This document shows positions 1 through 8,296 of a DNA stretch of 64,000 nucleotides, in pieces. The translations under genes were made by a program, and so were the position numbers. The notes under the pieces are model-generated. The model did not search any database, was not told the origin of the DNA, and saw only the letters and a list, made by a program, of their open reading frames with translations. Source of the DNA: Bacillota bacterium. Lineage in GTDB: Bacteria > Bacillota > Clostridia > Tissierellales > Sedimentibacteraceae. The DNA is taken from contig JAEWJT010000015.1 of NCBI GenBank assembly GCA_023386345.1, positions 186,001 through 250,000 on the forward strand, given 5' to 3'. The stretch's first letter is position 1. Every line of letters begins with the position of its first letter.

Positions 1-1035
1 TGCTTTAATTGTAACTTTGTTTCCTCTTTTTTCTGAAAGTAAGGATTCAAAAAGCTCTTTTTCTTCTATTTCGCACTCTATCAATACTTCCTTTGGTATA
101 TAAACTGTTCCTGTGTAGAACTGCGTTATAAATGATGAAACGATCTCTTCTCTTGTTTCATTTTCAATATTTGTAAGTAGGAAATGCTCTCTTCCTATAA
201 TCTTTCCGCCTCTGATAAAGAATACTTGAACACAAGCTTCCTCAATTCCCATAGCTGTTCCTATCACATCTTGATCTGTAGTAGTAAGTGCTGCATCTAT
301 CTTTTGTTTTTCATGAATTATTTCTATAGATTTTACTTGGTCTCTAAATTTTGCCGCTAATTCAAAATCAAGGTTTTTAGAAGCTTCAATCATATTTGCC
401 CTTAATAATTCAATTATGTCTTCCCCACTTCCATTGAGAAAGTTTATTACCTTATCAACTTCTTTTTTATATTCCTCCTTATCAACTCCTCCCATGCAAG
501 GCGCGCTGCATTTATGGATATGATAATTCAGACAAGGTCTTTGTGCCTTTTTTGTTCCGTCAAGCTTTAGACTGCATTTTCTAAGAGAAAACAGATTATT
601 TATTATATGAATTATTTCATTTACAGCATAAACACTGGCATATGGTCCAAAGTATTTGGCAGAATCCTTCTTTACTTCTCTTACTTTGATTAACCTTGGA
701 TATTTTTCATTTGTGCTTATTTTTATATATGGATACTGCTTATCATCTCGAAGTAATGTGTTGTACCTCGGCATATGTTTTTTTATAAGAGTGGCTTCCA
801 AAATTAAGGCTTCAAGCTCATTGTCAGTCATTATGTATTCAAATTCGCTAATATTTTTTATCATATTTTCAATTTTTACAGAATGGTTTTTAGACTGAAA
901 ATATTGCCTTACTCTTTTTTTTAAGTTCTTAGCCTTTCCTACATATATAATTTCATTAAAAGCATTTTTCATCATATAAACACCAGGGTTGTCTGGTATT
1001 TTCTTTAGTTCTTCTTGTATATTAAAATTACTCAA
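1..1035 (-). CDS. uvrC: Excinuclease ABC subunit C, N-terminal part (cut by window edge)
   Basis: UvrC is the nuclease of UvrABC nucleotide-excision repair and cuts both sides of a DNA lesion. I translated 345 in-frame codons. Near residues 14-90 there is a GIY-YIG nuclease domain (GVY at 18-20, YVG at 31-33, then a Lys/Arg-rich helix). A Cys-containing middle region follows, and then a UVR helix pair with the segment ASKNLDFELAAKFRDQVKSI that binds UvrB. The start is TTG at 1035-1033, chosen because a GAGGTG ribosome site sits just upstream and the family begins shortly before the GIY motif. The C-terminal endonuclease and HhH domains lie outside the window. It is the only housekeeping repair gene here and has no operon partner in view. 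Confidence 0.95.
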   Translation of the reverse strand, partial: MSNFNIQEELKKIPDNPGVYMMKNAFNEIIYVGKAKNLKKRVRQYFQSKNHSVKIENMIKNISEFEYIMTDNELEALILEATLIKKHMPRYNTLLRDDKQYPYIKISTNEKYPRLIKVREVKKDSAKYFGPYASVYAVNEIIHIINNLFSLRKCSLKLDGTKKAQRPCLNYHIHKCSAPCMGGVDKEEYKKEVDKVINFLNGSGEDIIELLRANMIEASKNLDFELAAKFRDQVKSIEIIHEKQKIDAALTTTDQDVIGTAMGIEEACVQVFFIRGGKIIGREHFLLTNIENETREEIVSSFITQFYTGTVYIPKEVLIECEIEEKELFESLLSEKRGNKVTIKA

Positions 1036-1085
1036 TTTTATCACCTCATCAGTATGATAGTAATTTTACAGTATTCATATAATAA

Positions 1086-1134
1086 TAGTCAAGTAAAAGA
1101 TAGTTGCTATATTTAACTATCTTTTGCTTGACTA
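1086..1134 (-). terminator. Terminator of the corrinoid operon
   Basis: Inverted repeat with 20-base arms (1086-1105 and 1115-1134), one mismatch and a 9-base loop. Read on the minus strand it follows the stop of the gene ending at 1178 and is followed by a T-rich stretch. Confidence 0.75.
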
Positions 1135-1177
1135 AAAATCACAGTAATTTATTTGCAAAAATATTTTTTAACAGAAA

Positions 1178-2251
1178 TTATTCTATATCATTTAGCAAAT
1201 CTAGGTTTATTGGGTATTTACCATATTTTCTGCCTGCTTCCATAAACATTTCTACCTTCTCTATAGGAGTATTCATTGGAATTTGACAGCCTGTGCTTAG
1301 CACGAAACCTTTTGGTGAATTATGGGCTTTTCTTATACATTCCTTTACCGATTTATTTATATCATCTCTAGTTCCTGAATAAACTACATCTACAGGCGGC
1401 ACATTACCTGTAATTACAACTCTATTACCCATTATTTCCTTTGCTTCTTCTAAGTCCTCTACATTATCAATACTAAAATTAGAAATTCCCGCATCGACAA
1501 CATCCGTCCATAATTTTTTGCTTTTCCCGCAGATATGTATACCGGGTGCTTTTCCTGTTGTTTCCTTTATCTTGTCAATATTAATTTTAAGATAAGGCAA
1601 AGAAAATTCTTTAAATAATTTTGGATTTATCAGGTTGCTTGATGACATTGGGTCTGCAAAATCAATTGATAAGTCTAATTTAGCTACTTCTTCAATGTAT
1701 TTATTATTGGACTGTGCAACTATATTCATTAAAATATGAACTTTTTCTGGATATTTTATCATCCATTTTAATAAGTTTTCTGTTCCGACTACAGATGCTG
1801 CAACACTAAATGGGCCAGACATAGCAGCTCCAACATCAACCTCCTTTATTAAGGCATCCTTTATCAATCTTAAGGCTTTGAGTAAAATAGGTAATTTCCC
1901 GTCTTTCAGAGGATTTACTACCTTTAATTTTTCTATTTCGTCTATAGATTTAACAGCAGGCTCCAGAAGATACGAAATATTATTATCCGGAAATGCCACT
2001 TTAGCACCCATCGCTTCTGCCATGCCTCTAAGACTTGTTGATATGCTTACACTATCATGTCTTAGCCTTTTGAATAACTCAATTTCTAATTTCGCCATAA
2101 GCTCCGGACTATGGTAATAATCACTTGCCTTTATGCCAAGAAAGGGAGTCATTGTTACGCCCATATCCGGAACACAAATCACCCTGTCAATTTCTTCTCC
2201 ACGACTGAATGCATCCATTCTCTCTCTGGGAGTCATTTCTTCTTTAATCAT
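1178..2251 (-). CDS. URO-D-family (MtaA/CmuA-like) corrinoid methyltransferase
   Basis: A 357-residue protein of the uroporphyrinogen-decarboxylase fold in its methyltransferase branch. Members move methyl groups between a methyl-corrinoid protein and coenzyme M, tetrahydrofolate or a methylated substrate. The zinc-ligand pattern is visible: His239-x-Cys241 (in GIHICG) and Cys322 (in STGCQIPMNTP), spaced as in MtaA/MtbA. A true haem-pathway HemE would not need this triad, and no haem genes are nearby. It is the last gene of a four-gene minus-strand operon holding a corrinoid protein, an activator and a second, shorter URO-D protein. The start has AAGG upstream. The substrate is unknown. It could be the substrate-side or the acceptor-side methyltransferase. 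Confidence 0.85.
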   Translation of the reverse strand: MIKEEMTPRERMDAFSRGEEIDRVICVPDMGVTMTPFLGIKASDYYHSPELMAKLEIELFKRLRHDSVSISTSLRGMAEAMGAKVAFPDNNISYLLEPAVKSIDEIEKLKVVNPLKDGKLPILLKALRLIKDALIKEVDVGAAMSGPFSVAASVVGTENLLKWMIKYPEKVHILMNIVAQSNNKYIEEVAKLDLSIDFADPMSSSNLINPKLFKEFSLPYLKINIDKIKETTGKAPGIHICGKSKKLWTDVVDAGISNFSIDNVEDLEEAKEIMGNRVVITGNVPPVDVVYSGTRDDINKSVKECIRKAHNSPKGFVLSTGCQIPMNTPIEKVEMFMEAGRKYGKYPINLDLLNDIE

Positions 2252-2307
2252 TTAAACTACCTTCTTTCGAATTTCAATTTATTAGTTCATTTATACAATT
2301 ACATTAA

Positions 2308-4032
2308 TTATAAGTTTTTATTATTTTTGCGATTATCACTTAATCCGATATCAAAATTTAGACATTCAACAAAAAGCTTTTGATATGAATCTATTTTTGA
2401 TAAATCAACATATTCTATATTTAAAGCCATTGAACTCATTCTGTTTTTAGTATCCCTTGATAACATCGACATACACGCTCCGGACTTTGAAGTGTTTCCA
2501 ACATATGTTACCTTATTTGAAAGTTCAATCGGCAAAATACCACATCCAATTAAACTGTCAACAGACAAGTGTAAACCAAATTGACCTGCAATTAACACTT
2601 TATCGATATGATTAAATTCTATATCAGCAGACTGCAGCAGAGTATAAATTCCAGCTAGTATAGCAGCCTTTGTCAATTGAACCTGCCTGATGTCCTTTTG
2701 AGATATTGTTATCGGATTTTGAGTAAAATTAAGCCTCAAATATTTTTTTCTTTCATTTTCAATGATTATACTTTTTTTAAAAAGCTGATTATCTTCATCA
2801 AAATATTGTGGAGATTGAATAGAACCATCTCTCTTTATCAGTCCATTTTTAAGCATTTGAGATATTGCTGAAATTATCCCGCTTCCACATATACCTATCG
2901 GCTCTGTTTGACCTATAACACCTATCTCTAATTGATTATCTCCGATTTCTACTTGCTCTATTGCACCCTTTCCTGCTTTCATACCAAAGCTTATATTCAT
3001 TCCTTCAAGAGCCGGACCTGCAGCACAAGAGCAAGAATACATTTTATCATTTGCCTTGAGAACTATCTCTCCATTTGTACCAATATCCATGTATAGTATA
3101 TTTTTATCAGAATCACAGACACCGGAAGCATACAGACCAGATACAATGTCTGCTCCTATAAATGATGATATGGATGGCAAGCAGTATACTTTTCCGTTTT
3201 CATTGATATTTATACCAATCTCAGAAGCCTCAATAAGCTGTGATGATGTAAACGCAGGCTTATATGGTGCTTTTGCTATACTAGATGCACTTACACCTAA
3301 GAGCATATGGAGCATAACTGTATTAGCTGAAACATCAAGCTCATATATATTTCGTCTATCTATATTTGTTTTGATACACAATTTTTGAATCATCTCATTA
3401 AGTAGATTGACTATTGATTTTTTAAGCTTAGCTACACCTTCATTCTCATTTTCATCGGCGTATGAAATTCTGCTTATAATGTCTTGTCCATAATCTATTT
3501 GAGTATTTATGGAAACCTCCGCAGCAAGCTCCTTTGATGTATTTATATCAATTAAGGATATAACAACAGTTGTAGTACCAATATCTACTGCAATTCCGTA
3601 TATTTTATCCAAAGTATTTCCATTTTCTTCAGTCAATAATTCATCCTCATAATAAACATATGTATTTGCTGACTCATTCAAAAGTTTATAAATCGAAGGG
3701 TTTTCTTTAAATTTAGGAATAAATCCGTATGAAGAAATTGAATAATCTTCATTCATAGGTAAGACATCTATCTCGATATTTTCTTGTGGAAAGGTATAAC
3801 AAGCTAATCTAAGATTATTTTCCATATCATTATTACTAAGAAATTTTCTTTCTTCTTCGTTTATAGAATTAAGCTTTCCAGATATATGTTTAATTTTGCA
3901 TTTTCCACAAGTTCCTCGTCCCATACAGTTGATATTGATAGAAATATTATTATTTATCAAGGCTTGTGCTACATTTTGGGATTTTTCACATAATACAATT
4001 TTATTTAAAGATTTAATTGTAATTCTATACAT
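2308..4032 (-). CDS. Ferredoxin-ASKHA reductive activator of corrinoid protein (RACE/RamA-like, DUF4445)
   Basis: A 574-residue activator that would use an iron-sulfur cluster and ATP to reduce inactive Co(II) corrinoid back to Co(I). The N-terminus is a plant-type 2Fe-2S ferredoxin domain with Cys36, Cys42, Cys45 and Cys78 in the expected C-x5-C-x2-C-xn-C spacing. From about residue 145 an ASKHA ATPase-like domain follows, with two phosphate-loop motifs (AVDIGTTT near 148-155 and MDIGTNGE further on) and Gly-rich segments such as CGSGIISA. This is the layout of the RACE proteins in acetogen O-demethylase and methylamine systems. It lies 33 bases after the corrinoid protein gene in the same operon, so that protein is the obvious partner. 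Length and domain order are normal for the family. Confidence 0.9.
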   Translation of the reverse strand: MYRITIKSLNKIVLCEKSQNVAQALINNNISININCMGRGTCGKCKIKHISGKLNSINEEERKFLSNNDMENNLRLACYTFPQENIEIDVLPMNEDYSISSYGFIPKFKENPSIYKLLNESANTYVYYEDELLTEENGNTLDKIYGIAVDIGTTTVVISLIDINTSKELAAEVSINTQIDYGQDIISRISYADENENEGVAKLKKSIVNLLNEMIQKLCIKTNIDRRNIYELDVSANTVMLHMLLGVSASSIAKAPYKPAFTSSQLIEASEIGININENGKVYCLPSISSFIGADIVSGLYASGVCDSDKNILYMDIGTNGEIVLKANDKMYSCSCAAGPALEGMNISFGMKAGKGAIEQVEIGDNQLEIGVIGQTEPIGICGSGIISAISQMLKNGLIKRDGSIQSPQYFDEDNQLFKKSIIIENERKKYLRLNFTQNPITISQKDIRQVQLTKAAILAGIYTLLQSADIEFNHIDKVLIAGQFGLHLSVDSLIGCGILPIELSNKVTYVGNTSKSGACMSMLSRDTKNRMSSMALNIEYVDLSKIDSYQKLFVECLNFDIGLSDNRKNNKNL

Positions 4033-4065
4033 TATCCTGCAATTTCCTTTTATATTTATCCACTT

Positions 4066-4716
4066 TTACGCTAATAACAATTCGTCAACAAGTTTTACTG
4101 CCTCTACTGCATTTGACGAATATCCATCTGCTCCTATTTGCTTTGAAAATGAAAGCGACACGGGAGCTCCACCTATTATAACCTTGATATTATTTCTGAT
4201 ATTATTTTCTTCTAATAATTGAATAACTCTTTGCATATTGCTCATTGTACTTGACATCAGAGTAGACATAGCAAGTAAATCCGCTTTTGTTTCTATTACC
4301 TTATCAATAAAATCTTGGCATGATACATTTCTTCCCATATCAATGACCTCATAACCGGCTGATTCAAGCATTATTTTAACTAAATTTTTCCCTAAATCAT
4401 GAGTATCTCCTTCAACTACACCAAGGACTATTTTCTTATCCTTTCCGAAATTGCCTTTATCCAAATGCGGTTTAAAAATATTTAAACCATTGTACATTGT
4501 TTCAGAACAAATTAAAATCTCCGGGATAAAATATTCTTCCTCTTCATAAAGCTTTGCCGCCTTTTGCATTCCATCAACCAATCCATTTAATATGCCATCA
4601 ACAGGAGAAAATCCAGTTTCAATGTACTCATTTGCCACATCTATTATTAATTCGTCCTCCATTTCCAATACACAATTGGATAATTTTGATAGTAATATTT
4701 CTTTATTTCCTTGCAT
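4066..4716 (-). CDS. Corrinoid (B12-binding) methyl carrier protein, MtxC type
   Basis: A 216-residue cobalamin carrier. A helical cap (residues 1-90, B12-binding-2 type, with Pro/Glu-rich YFIPEIL) is followed by a Rossmann B12 domain. The lower-ligand signature is D104-x-H106-x2-G109 (DTHDLG), with later serine-rich and GGAP loops that wrap the nucleotide tail. It carries the methyl group between two methyltransferases. The start at 4716 is preferred over an upstream in-frame ATG at 4746 because GGAGG lies seven bases before it. It is the second gene of the operon, between the short URO-D protein and the ferredoxin-ASKHA activator. Confidence 0.92.
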   Translation of the reverse strand: MQGNKEILLSKLSNCVLEMEDELIIDVANEYIETGFSPVDGILNGLVDGMQKAAKLYEEEEYFIPEILICSETMYNGLNIFKPHLDKGNFGKDKKIVLGVVEGDTHDLGKNLVKIMLESAGYEVIDMGRNVSCQDFIDKVIETKADLLAMSTLMSSTMSNMQRVIQLLEENNIRNNIKVIIGGAPVSLSFSKQIGADGYSSNAVEAVKLVDELLLA

Positions 4717-4754
4717 AAATACCTCCAAAATTCTTACTAACTTCACTCAAGATT

Positions 4755-5504
4755 TTATTTTAAATTTATAACTTCTATATTTTCAACTTGAATATCTCTA
4801 TACTCAATACATTTACTGCCAACTATAGTCTCAATCCCATTAATATAGAGGCATGCTTCCTCGTAATTCATTTTTTTAGCTAATTTAATAATTTTAGTTT
4901 TAGCTAAATCAAAATAATTTAATGCACCACTTATTTTAGGGCATAAATGTATAAGTGCCCTTTTATTTATAACAGTTTCGATATTTTTCAGAAAAGGATA
5001 GCTAAATTTAATTGTTATATCACGCAAATGCTTTGGACCTAAAATATTTCGAGAACAAATTGCGTCACCATATGAAATAATGGCAGCTCCGCTACTGACG
5101 CACTCGTTAACATATAAAATCAAATTATCAGATATATTTTTTAAAACATCATAAAACCTATTAGGTGATTTTATCCAAAGTAAAAACAGATTATTAAGGC
5201 CTATCAGTTCACTTATTATAGTCAGAGGACCATTGAGCTTAACCATCACTTCAAATTCTTTGCTTAATTCCTTGCATTGTTTAACAATGGAACAAATGGG
5301 CTCTACACTAAGGTTAAAGTTTGGGAGATTATCTATGCTGCTTAAATCCAGCTTTTTTATATCATCATTTATTTTAAAAGCCTCTACCTCAATAATTCCT
5401 GACTCTGGTAATACATATATTCTGGATTCCGGCTTGTCTCTTAGCAAGATTGGTTGTTCAACGCCGCAAAGATAATCATTGTAATCTATAAATTTATCAT
5501 CCAT
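4755..5504 (-). CDS. Short URO-D-like methyltransferase subunit
   Basis: A 249-residue protein resembling the C-terminal two thirds of the URO-D methyltransferase fold. It keeps a His186-x-Cys188 pair (HLCP) placed like the zinc site of the 357-residue protein downstream, and Cys232 near the C-terminus could be the third ligand. The usual first ~90 residues are missing, yet the gene has its own AAGGAA site, a clean start and a consensus promoter. It is therefore a compact family member rather than obvious debris. It is the first gene of the corrinoid operon. It probably pairs with the carrier protein as one of two methyltransferases; which methyl donor or acceptor it handles cannot be read from the sequence. 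Confidence 0.7.
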   Translation of the reverse strand: MDDKFIDYNDYLCGVEQPILLRDKPESRIYVLPESGIIEVEAFKINDDIKKLDLSSIDNLPNFNLSVEPICSIVKQCKELSKEFEVMVKLNGPLTIISELIGLNNLFLLWIKSPNRFYDVLKNISDNLILYVNECVSSGAAIISYGDAICSRNILGPKHLRDITIKFSYPFLKNIETVINKRALIHLCPKISGALNYFDLAKTKIIKLAKKMNYEEACLYINGIETIVGSKCIEYRDIQVENIEVINLK

Positions 5505-5578
5505 AATTCCTTTTAAATTTCCTTAATAATTAGAATTGTTTGTTTATAAAATGTTGGGAAAGACATGTACCCAGGATT

Positions 5579-5606
5579 ATTATATAAATTTATTGAGATT
5601 TGTCAA
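5579..5606 (-). promoter_or_regulatory. Sigma-A type promoter of corrinoid operon
   Basis: On the minus strand TTGACA (5606-5601), a 16-base spacer and TATAAT (5584-5579). Transcription would start about 70 bases before the first gene. The leader contains a small TGGG/CCCA inverted repeat (near 5555-5573). Confidence 0.7.
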
Positions 5607-5681
5607 TTTGTTACATATCCTTATTTATACAGATTTAATATAAATCATGTTGATTTATCAACATATTAATTGAAACAAAAC

Positions 5682-5741
5682 AAAAGGTATGAAATTTTTT
5701 AGTTGTTAAATAAATAACAGCTAAAAAATTTCATACCTTTT
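5682..5741 (-). terminator. Long-stem terminator after the gamma-CA-like gene
   Basis: Inverted repeat with 26-base arms (5682-5707 and 5716-5741), one mismatch and an 8-base loop. On the minus strand it is followed by a T-rich run. It separates the 5770-6273 gene from the corrinoid operon promoter. Confidence 0.8.
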
Positions 5742-5769
5742 AATTCTTTATCTAATAACTTTTAAAAAT

Positions 5770-6273
5770 CTATTTATATGCCTTAGGATTTTCCTCTGCA
5801 TAATGTAGACAGCCTTCAAGTATAAAAGCTTTTTCAGCCTCAGTTACTTCTCTGATAATTTTACATGGGTTGCCCACTACTACTACATTTTCTGGTATTT
5901 TTTTATTTGGCGGTATTACACAGCCTGCTGCTACTGTGGTGCCTTTTCCAATTTCTGCTCCATCCAGAACAATAGCACCTATTCCTATTAGAGCATTATC
6001 ATGAACAGTACAGCCATGAAGCTTTGCACCATGACCTATAGTTACATAGTCGCCGATTATGGTAGGAAAATCCTTAGCCACGTGTATTATCGCATTGTCC
6101 TGTATATTTGTATATTTTCCTATAACTACCTTATTGATATCTGCACGAATTGCGGCATAGTACCAAACATTGCATTTTTCTCCTAAAGTCACATCTCCGG
6201 CAATTGCACATTCATCAACCATAAAGCATGTTTCATGTATTTTGGGTATTAAATTATTTAAACTTCTTATCAT
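5770..6273 (-). CDS. Gamma-carbonic-anhydrase-like hexapeptide protein
   Basis: A 167-residue left-handed beta-helix protein of the YrdA/PaaY/Cam family. Repeating hexapeptides run from about residue 20 to 135. Three histidines fit the zinc site between trimer subunits: His64, His81 and His86 (the latter two in GHGAKLHGC). Family members either hydrate CO2 or are inactive zinc proteins; the sequence does not decide which. It has an AGGAGT ribosome site, stands alone between the corrinoid operon and the ABC-F gene, and has its own long terminator. CO2/bicarbonate use would fit an acetogenic lifestyle, but that is inference. Confidence 0.88.
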   Translation of the reverse strand: MIRSLNNLIPKIHETCFMVDECAIAGDVTLGEKCNVWYYAAIRADINKVVIGKYTNIQDNAIIHVAKDFPTIIGDYVTIGHGAKLHGCTVHDNALIGIGAIVLDGAEIGKGTTVAAGCVIPPNKKIPENVVVVGNPCKIIREVTEAEKAFILEGCLHYAEENPKAYK

Positions 6274-6389
6274 TTTGACTCCTATCTATATTTAAAGTAT
6301 ATTATTTTTACATATGTGAAAGTTTATCATAGTTAAGTAAATTCATCAAGCTTGAATTTGTAAAAATCAATATAGAAATATTCTTTATC

Positions 6390-6418
6390 TTGTGAAATTG
6401 CGATTATATAAATATAAT
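6390..6418 (+). promoter_or_regulatory. Promoter of ABC-F gene
   Basis: TTGTGA (6390-6395), a 17-base spacer and TATAAT (6413-6418). It gives an untranslated leader of about 90 bases before the ABC-F start at 6515. Confidence 0.55.
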
Positions 6419-6449
6419 TTTAATATACAGTTATTCTTTTTCAACGTTA

Positions 6450-6498
6450 AATGTCTTGTCAGCAAAACAATATAAAATATACACAATCAAGACATTAG
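6450..6498 (+). promoter_or_regulatory. Possible leader peptide and hairpin before ABC-F gene
   Basis: A perfect 9-base inverted repeat (6450-6458 and 6488-6496) ends nine bases before the GGAGG of the ABC-F gene. The same stretch encodes a 15-residue peptide, MSCQQNNIKYTQSRH, from ATG 6451 to TAG 6498. Several antibiotic-resistance ABC-F genes are controlled by ribosome stalling on such leader peptides. Against this, no ribosome site precedes the ATG and no terminator follows the hairpin. Confidence 0.3.
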
Positions 6499-6514
6499 AA
6501 TAATGGAGGTTATT

Positions 6515-8053
6515 ATGAGTTTATTAAAAATATCTAATTTATCACACAGCTTTGTTGATAAGCCGCTTTACAAGGACTCGTCCTTTGAATTGTATAAGGG
6601 TGAGCATATTGGAGTTGTTGGACAAAATGGTGCTGGGAAAAGCACTTTGATAAATATATTGTTAGGCATAGTAGTGCCTGATAAAGCAATTATAAAATGG
6701 CAATCAAATATTAAAATCGGTCATCTTGATCAGTATGCAGAGATTAAAGAAAATTCGAGCATATTAGACTATTTGCATAGTTCTTATAAAAAACTATATG
6801 ACATCGAGCTTGAAATGAACAATCTTTATCAAGAAAGCTCAATTACGCATGACGAAGAATTATTAAAAAAAGCTTCTAGCTATCAAGAATATTTGAGCGA
6901 GAATGATTTCTATTCTATAGATTATGAAATAAATAAGGTAGTGGTAGGACTTGGGCTAGATGTAATTGGAACAGATAAGTTTATCGGTGAGCTTAGTGGT
7001 GGACAAAAAACTAAAGTAATATTGGCAAAGCTTTTATTAACATTACCCGATGTTTTGCTTCTTGATGAGCCTACTAATTTTCTTGATAAAGAGCATGTCG
7101 ATTGGCTTGCTAATTATTTGTCTGCATTTAAGGGTGCTTTTATTGTTGTATCGCATGATTTTGATTTTTTAGAAAGAATAACTACTGGAATTTGCGACAT
7201 AGAATTTGGCACAATAAAAAAATATAATGGCAAATACTCTGAATTTTTAAGGCAAAAAACATTTTTAAGAGAAGATTATATTAGACAGTATAACTCTCAG
7301 CAAAGAGAAATTCAAAAGACAGAAGAATTTATACGCAAATATAAAGCGGGAATAAAAACGAAAATGGCTAGAGGAAGACAAAAGCAATTAGATAGGCTAG
7401 AAAGGCTGGAAGCTCCAAACTTTGTTGATAAACCAAGGTTTGTATTTCCTAAAACTACTTTGCCTTCATTCAAGGCTCTTAGTGTGAAAAATTTAGAAGT
7501 TGGTTATTATTACCCTATTCTCCCAAAATTAAATTTCTCAATTGAGGGTGGACAAAAATTAGTTATAACCGGATTTAATGGCATAGGTAAATCTACTTTA
7601 CTAAAAACATTAGTTGGCCAAATACCTTGTATGTCTGGGAGTTTTAAGTTTACTGACAACGTTAAAATCGGATACTACGAGCAGGACTTGAACTGGGTTG
7701 ATAACAATAAAACACCTTATGAAATTATATCAAATGCGTATCCATCTATGATTAAAAAAGAAGTTATAAAGAACTTATCAATCTGTGGAGTTAAGCAAGA
7801 GCATATTGATAGGAGTATCTCCAGTCTAAGTGGTGGTGAACAATCAAAAGTTAAGCTTTGTAGGTTAATTCTGACTCCGTTTAACTTTTTAATTATGGAT
7901 GAGCCTACTAACCATTTTGATAAGGAAACAAAAGAAGTGTTAGAAAATGCAATCAAGGAGTTTCAAGGTAGTGTTATTTTAGTCTCTCACGAGGAGAAAT
8001 TTTACAAAGATTGGGTTGATAAGATAATTAATGTTGAGGATTTATTTGATTAA
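6515..8053 (+). CDS. ABC-F family ATPase (ribosome-associated)
   Basis: A 512-residue protein with two ABC ATPase domains and no membrane segments, which defines the ABC-F class. The first domain has Walker A GQNGAGKST (36-44), signature LSGGQ and LLLDEPTNFLD. The second has GFNGIGKST, LSGGEQ and IMDEPTNHFD. The inter-domain linker is basic, with KMARGRQKQLDRL, as in cellular translation factors such as the Uup/YkpA/YbiT group. ABC-F proteins bind the ribosomal E site and either rescue stalled ribosomes or displace antibiotics. The start is ATG 6515, preceded by GGAGG; an earlier in-frame ATG at 6503 overlaps that site. The gene is monocistronic with its own promoter. A drug-resistance role is possible but not shown. 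Confidence 0.92.
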   Translation: MSLLKISNLSHSFVDKPLYKDSSFELYKGEHIGVVGQNGAGKSTLINILLGIVVPDKAIIKWQSNIKIGHLDQYAEIKENSSILDYLHSSYKKLYDIELEMNNLYQESSITHDEELLKKASSYQEYLSENDFYSIDYEINKVVVGLGLDVIGTDKFIGELSGGQKTKVILAKLLLTLPDVLLLDEPTNFLDKEHVDWLANYLSAFKGAFIVVSHDFDFLERITTGICDIEFGTIKKYNGKYSEFLRQKTFLREDYIRQYNSQQREIQKTEEFIRKYKAGIKTKMARGRQKQLDRLERLEAPNFVDKPRFVFPKTTLPSFKALSVKNLEVGYYYPILPKLNFSIEGGQKLVITGFNGIGKSTLLKTLVGQIPCMSGSFKFTDNVKIGYYEQDLNWVDNNKTPYEIISNAYPSMIKKEVIKNLSICGVKQEHIDRSISSLSGGEQSKVKLCRLILTPFNFLIMDEPTNHFDKETKEVLENAIKEFQGSVILVSHEEKFYKDWVDKIINVEDLFD

Positions 8054-8065
8054 TTTTTAGAATAT

Positions 8066-8189
8066 TGGGTTCTTCTTAAAGTTAGTTGAAATTTATTTTA
8101 CTACATTCTAACAATGCTGAAACTTCAAATCTTAAAAAATGATTTTTAAAATACAATTTGACATCTCAACAATCTTTTGAAAGAACCCA
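8066..8189. other. Distant 9-base inverted repeat between ABC-F and ABC exporter genes
   Basis: TGGGTTCTT (8066-8074) and AAGAACCCA (8181-8189) are perfect reverse complements 106 bases apart. They could close a large leader structure before the exporter at 8297 or be ends of a decayed element. No T-run follows, so a plain terminator is unlikely. Confidence 0.3.
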
Positions 8190-8296
8190 CTTATTTCATT
8201 AAGTCAAAATACGCAAATCTATGCGTACAAAATTTAGCAAAATGAAATGAGCCAAATAATAATAGCAAGATATATTGGTAAAGGATTGATAATACA

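Noticed and set aside
1178..2251. Haem-pathway HemE (uroporphyrinogen decarboxylase)
   Set aside because: The His-x-Cys and Cys zinc ligands and the corrinoid neighbours fit the methyltransferase branch; no haem genes lie nearby.
6515..8053. ABC-F protein as a named antibiotic-resistance determinant
   Set aside because: The linker resembles cellular ABC-F translation factors; resistance cannot be assigned by eye.
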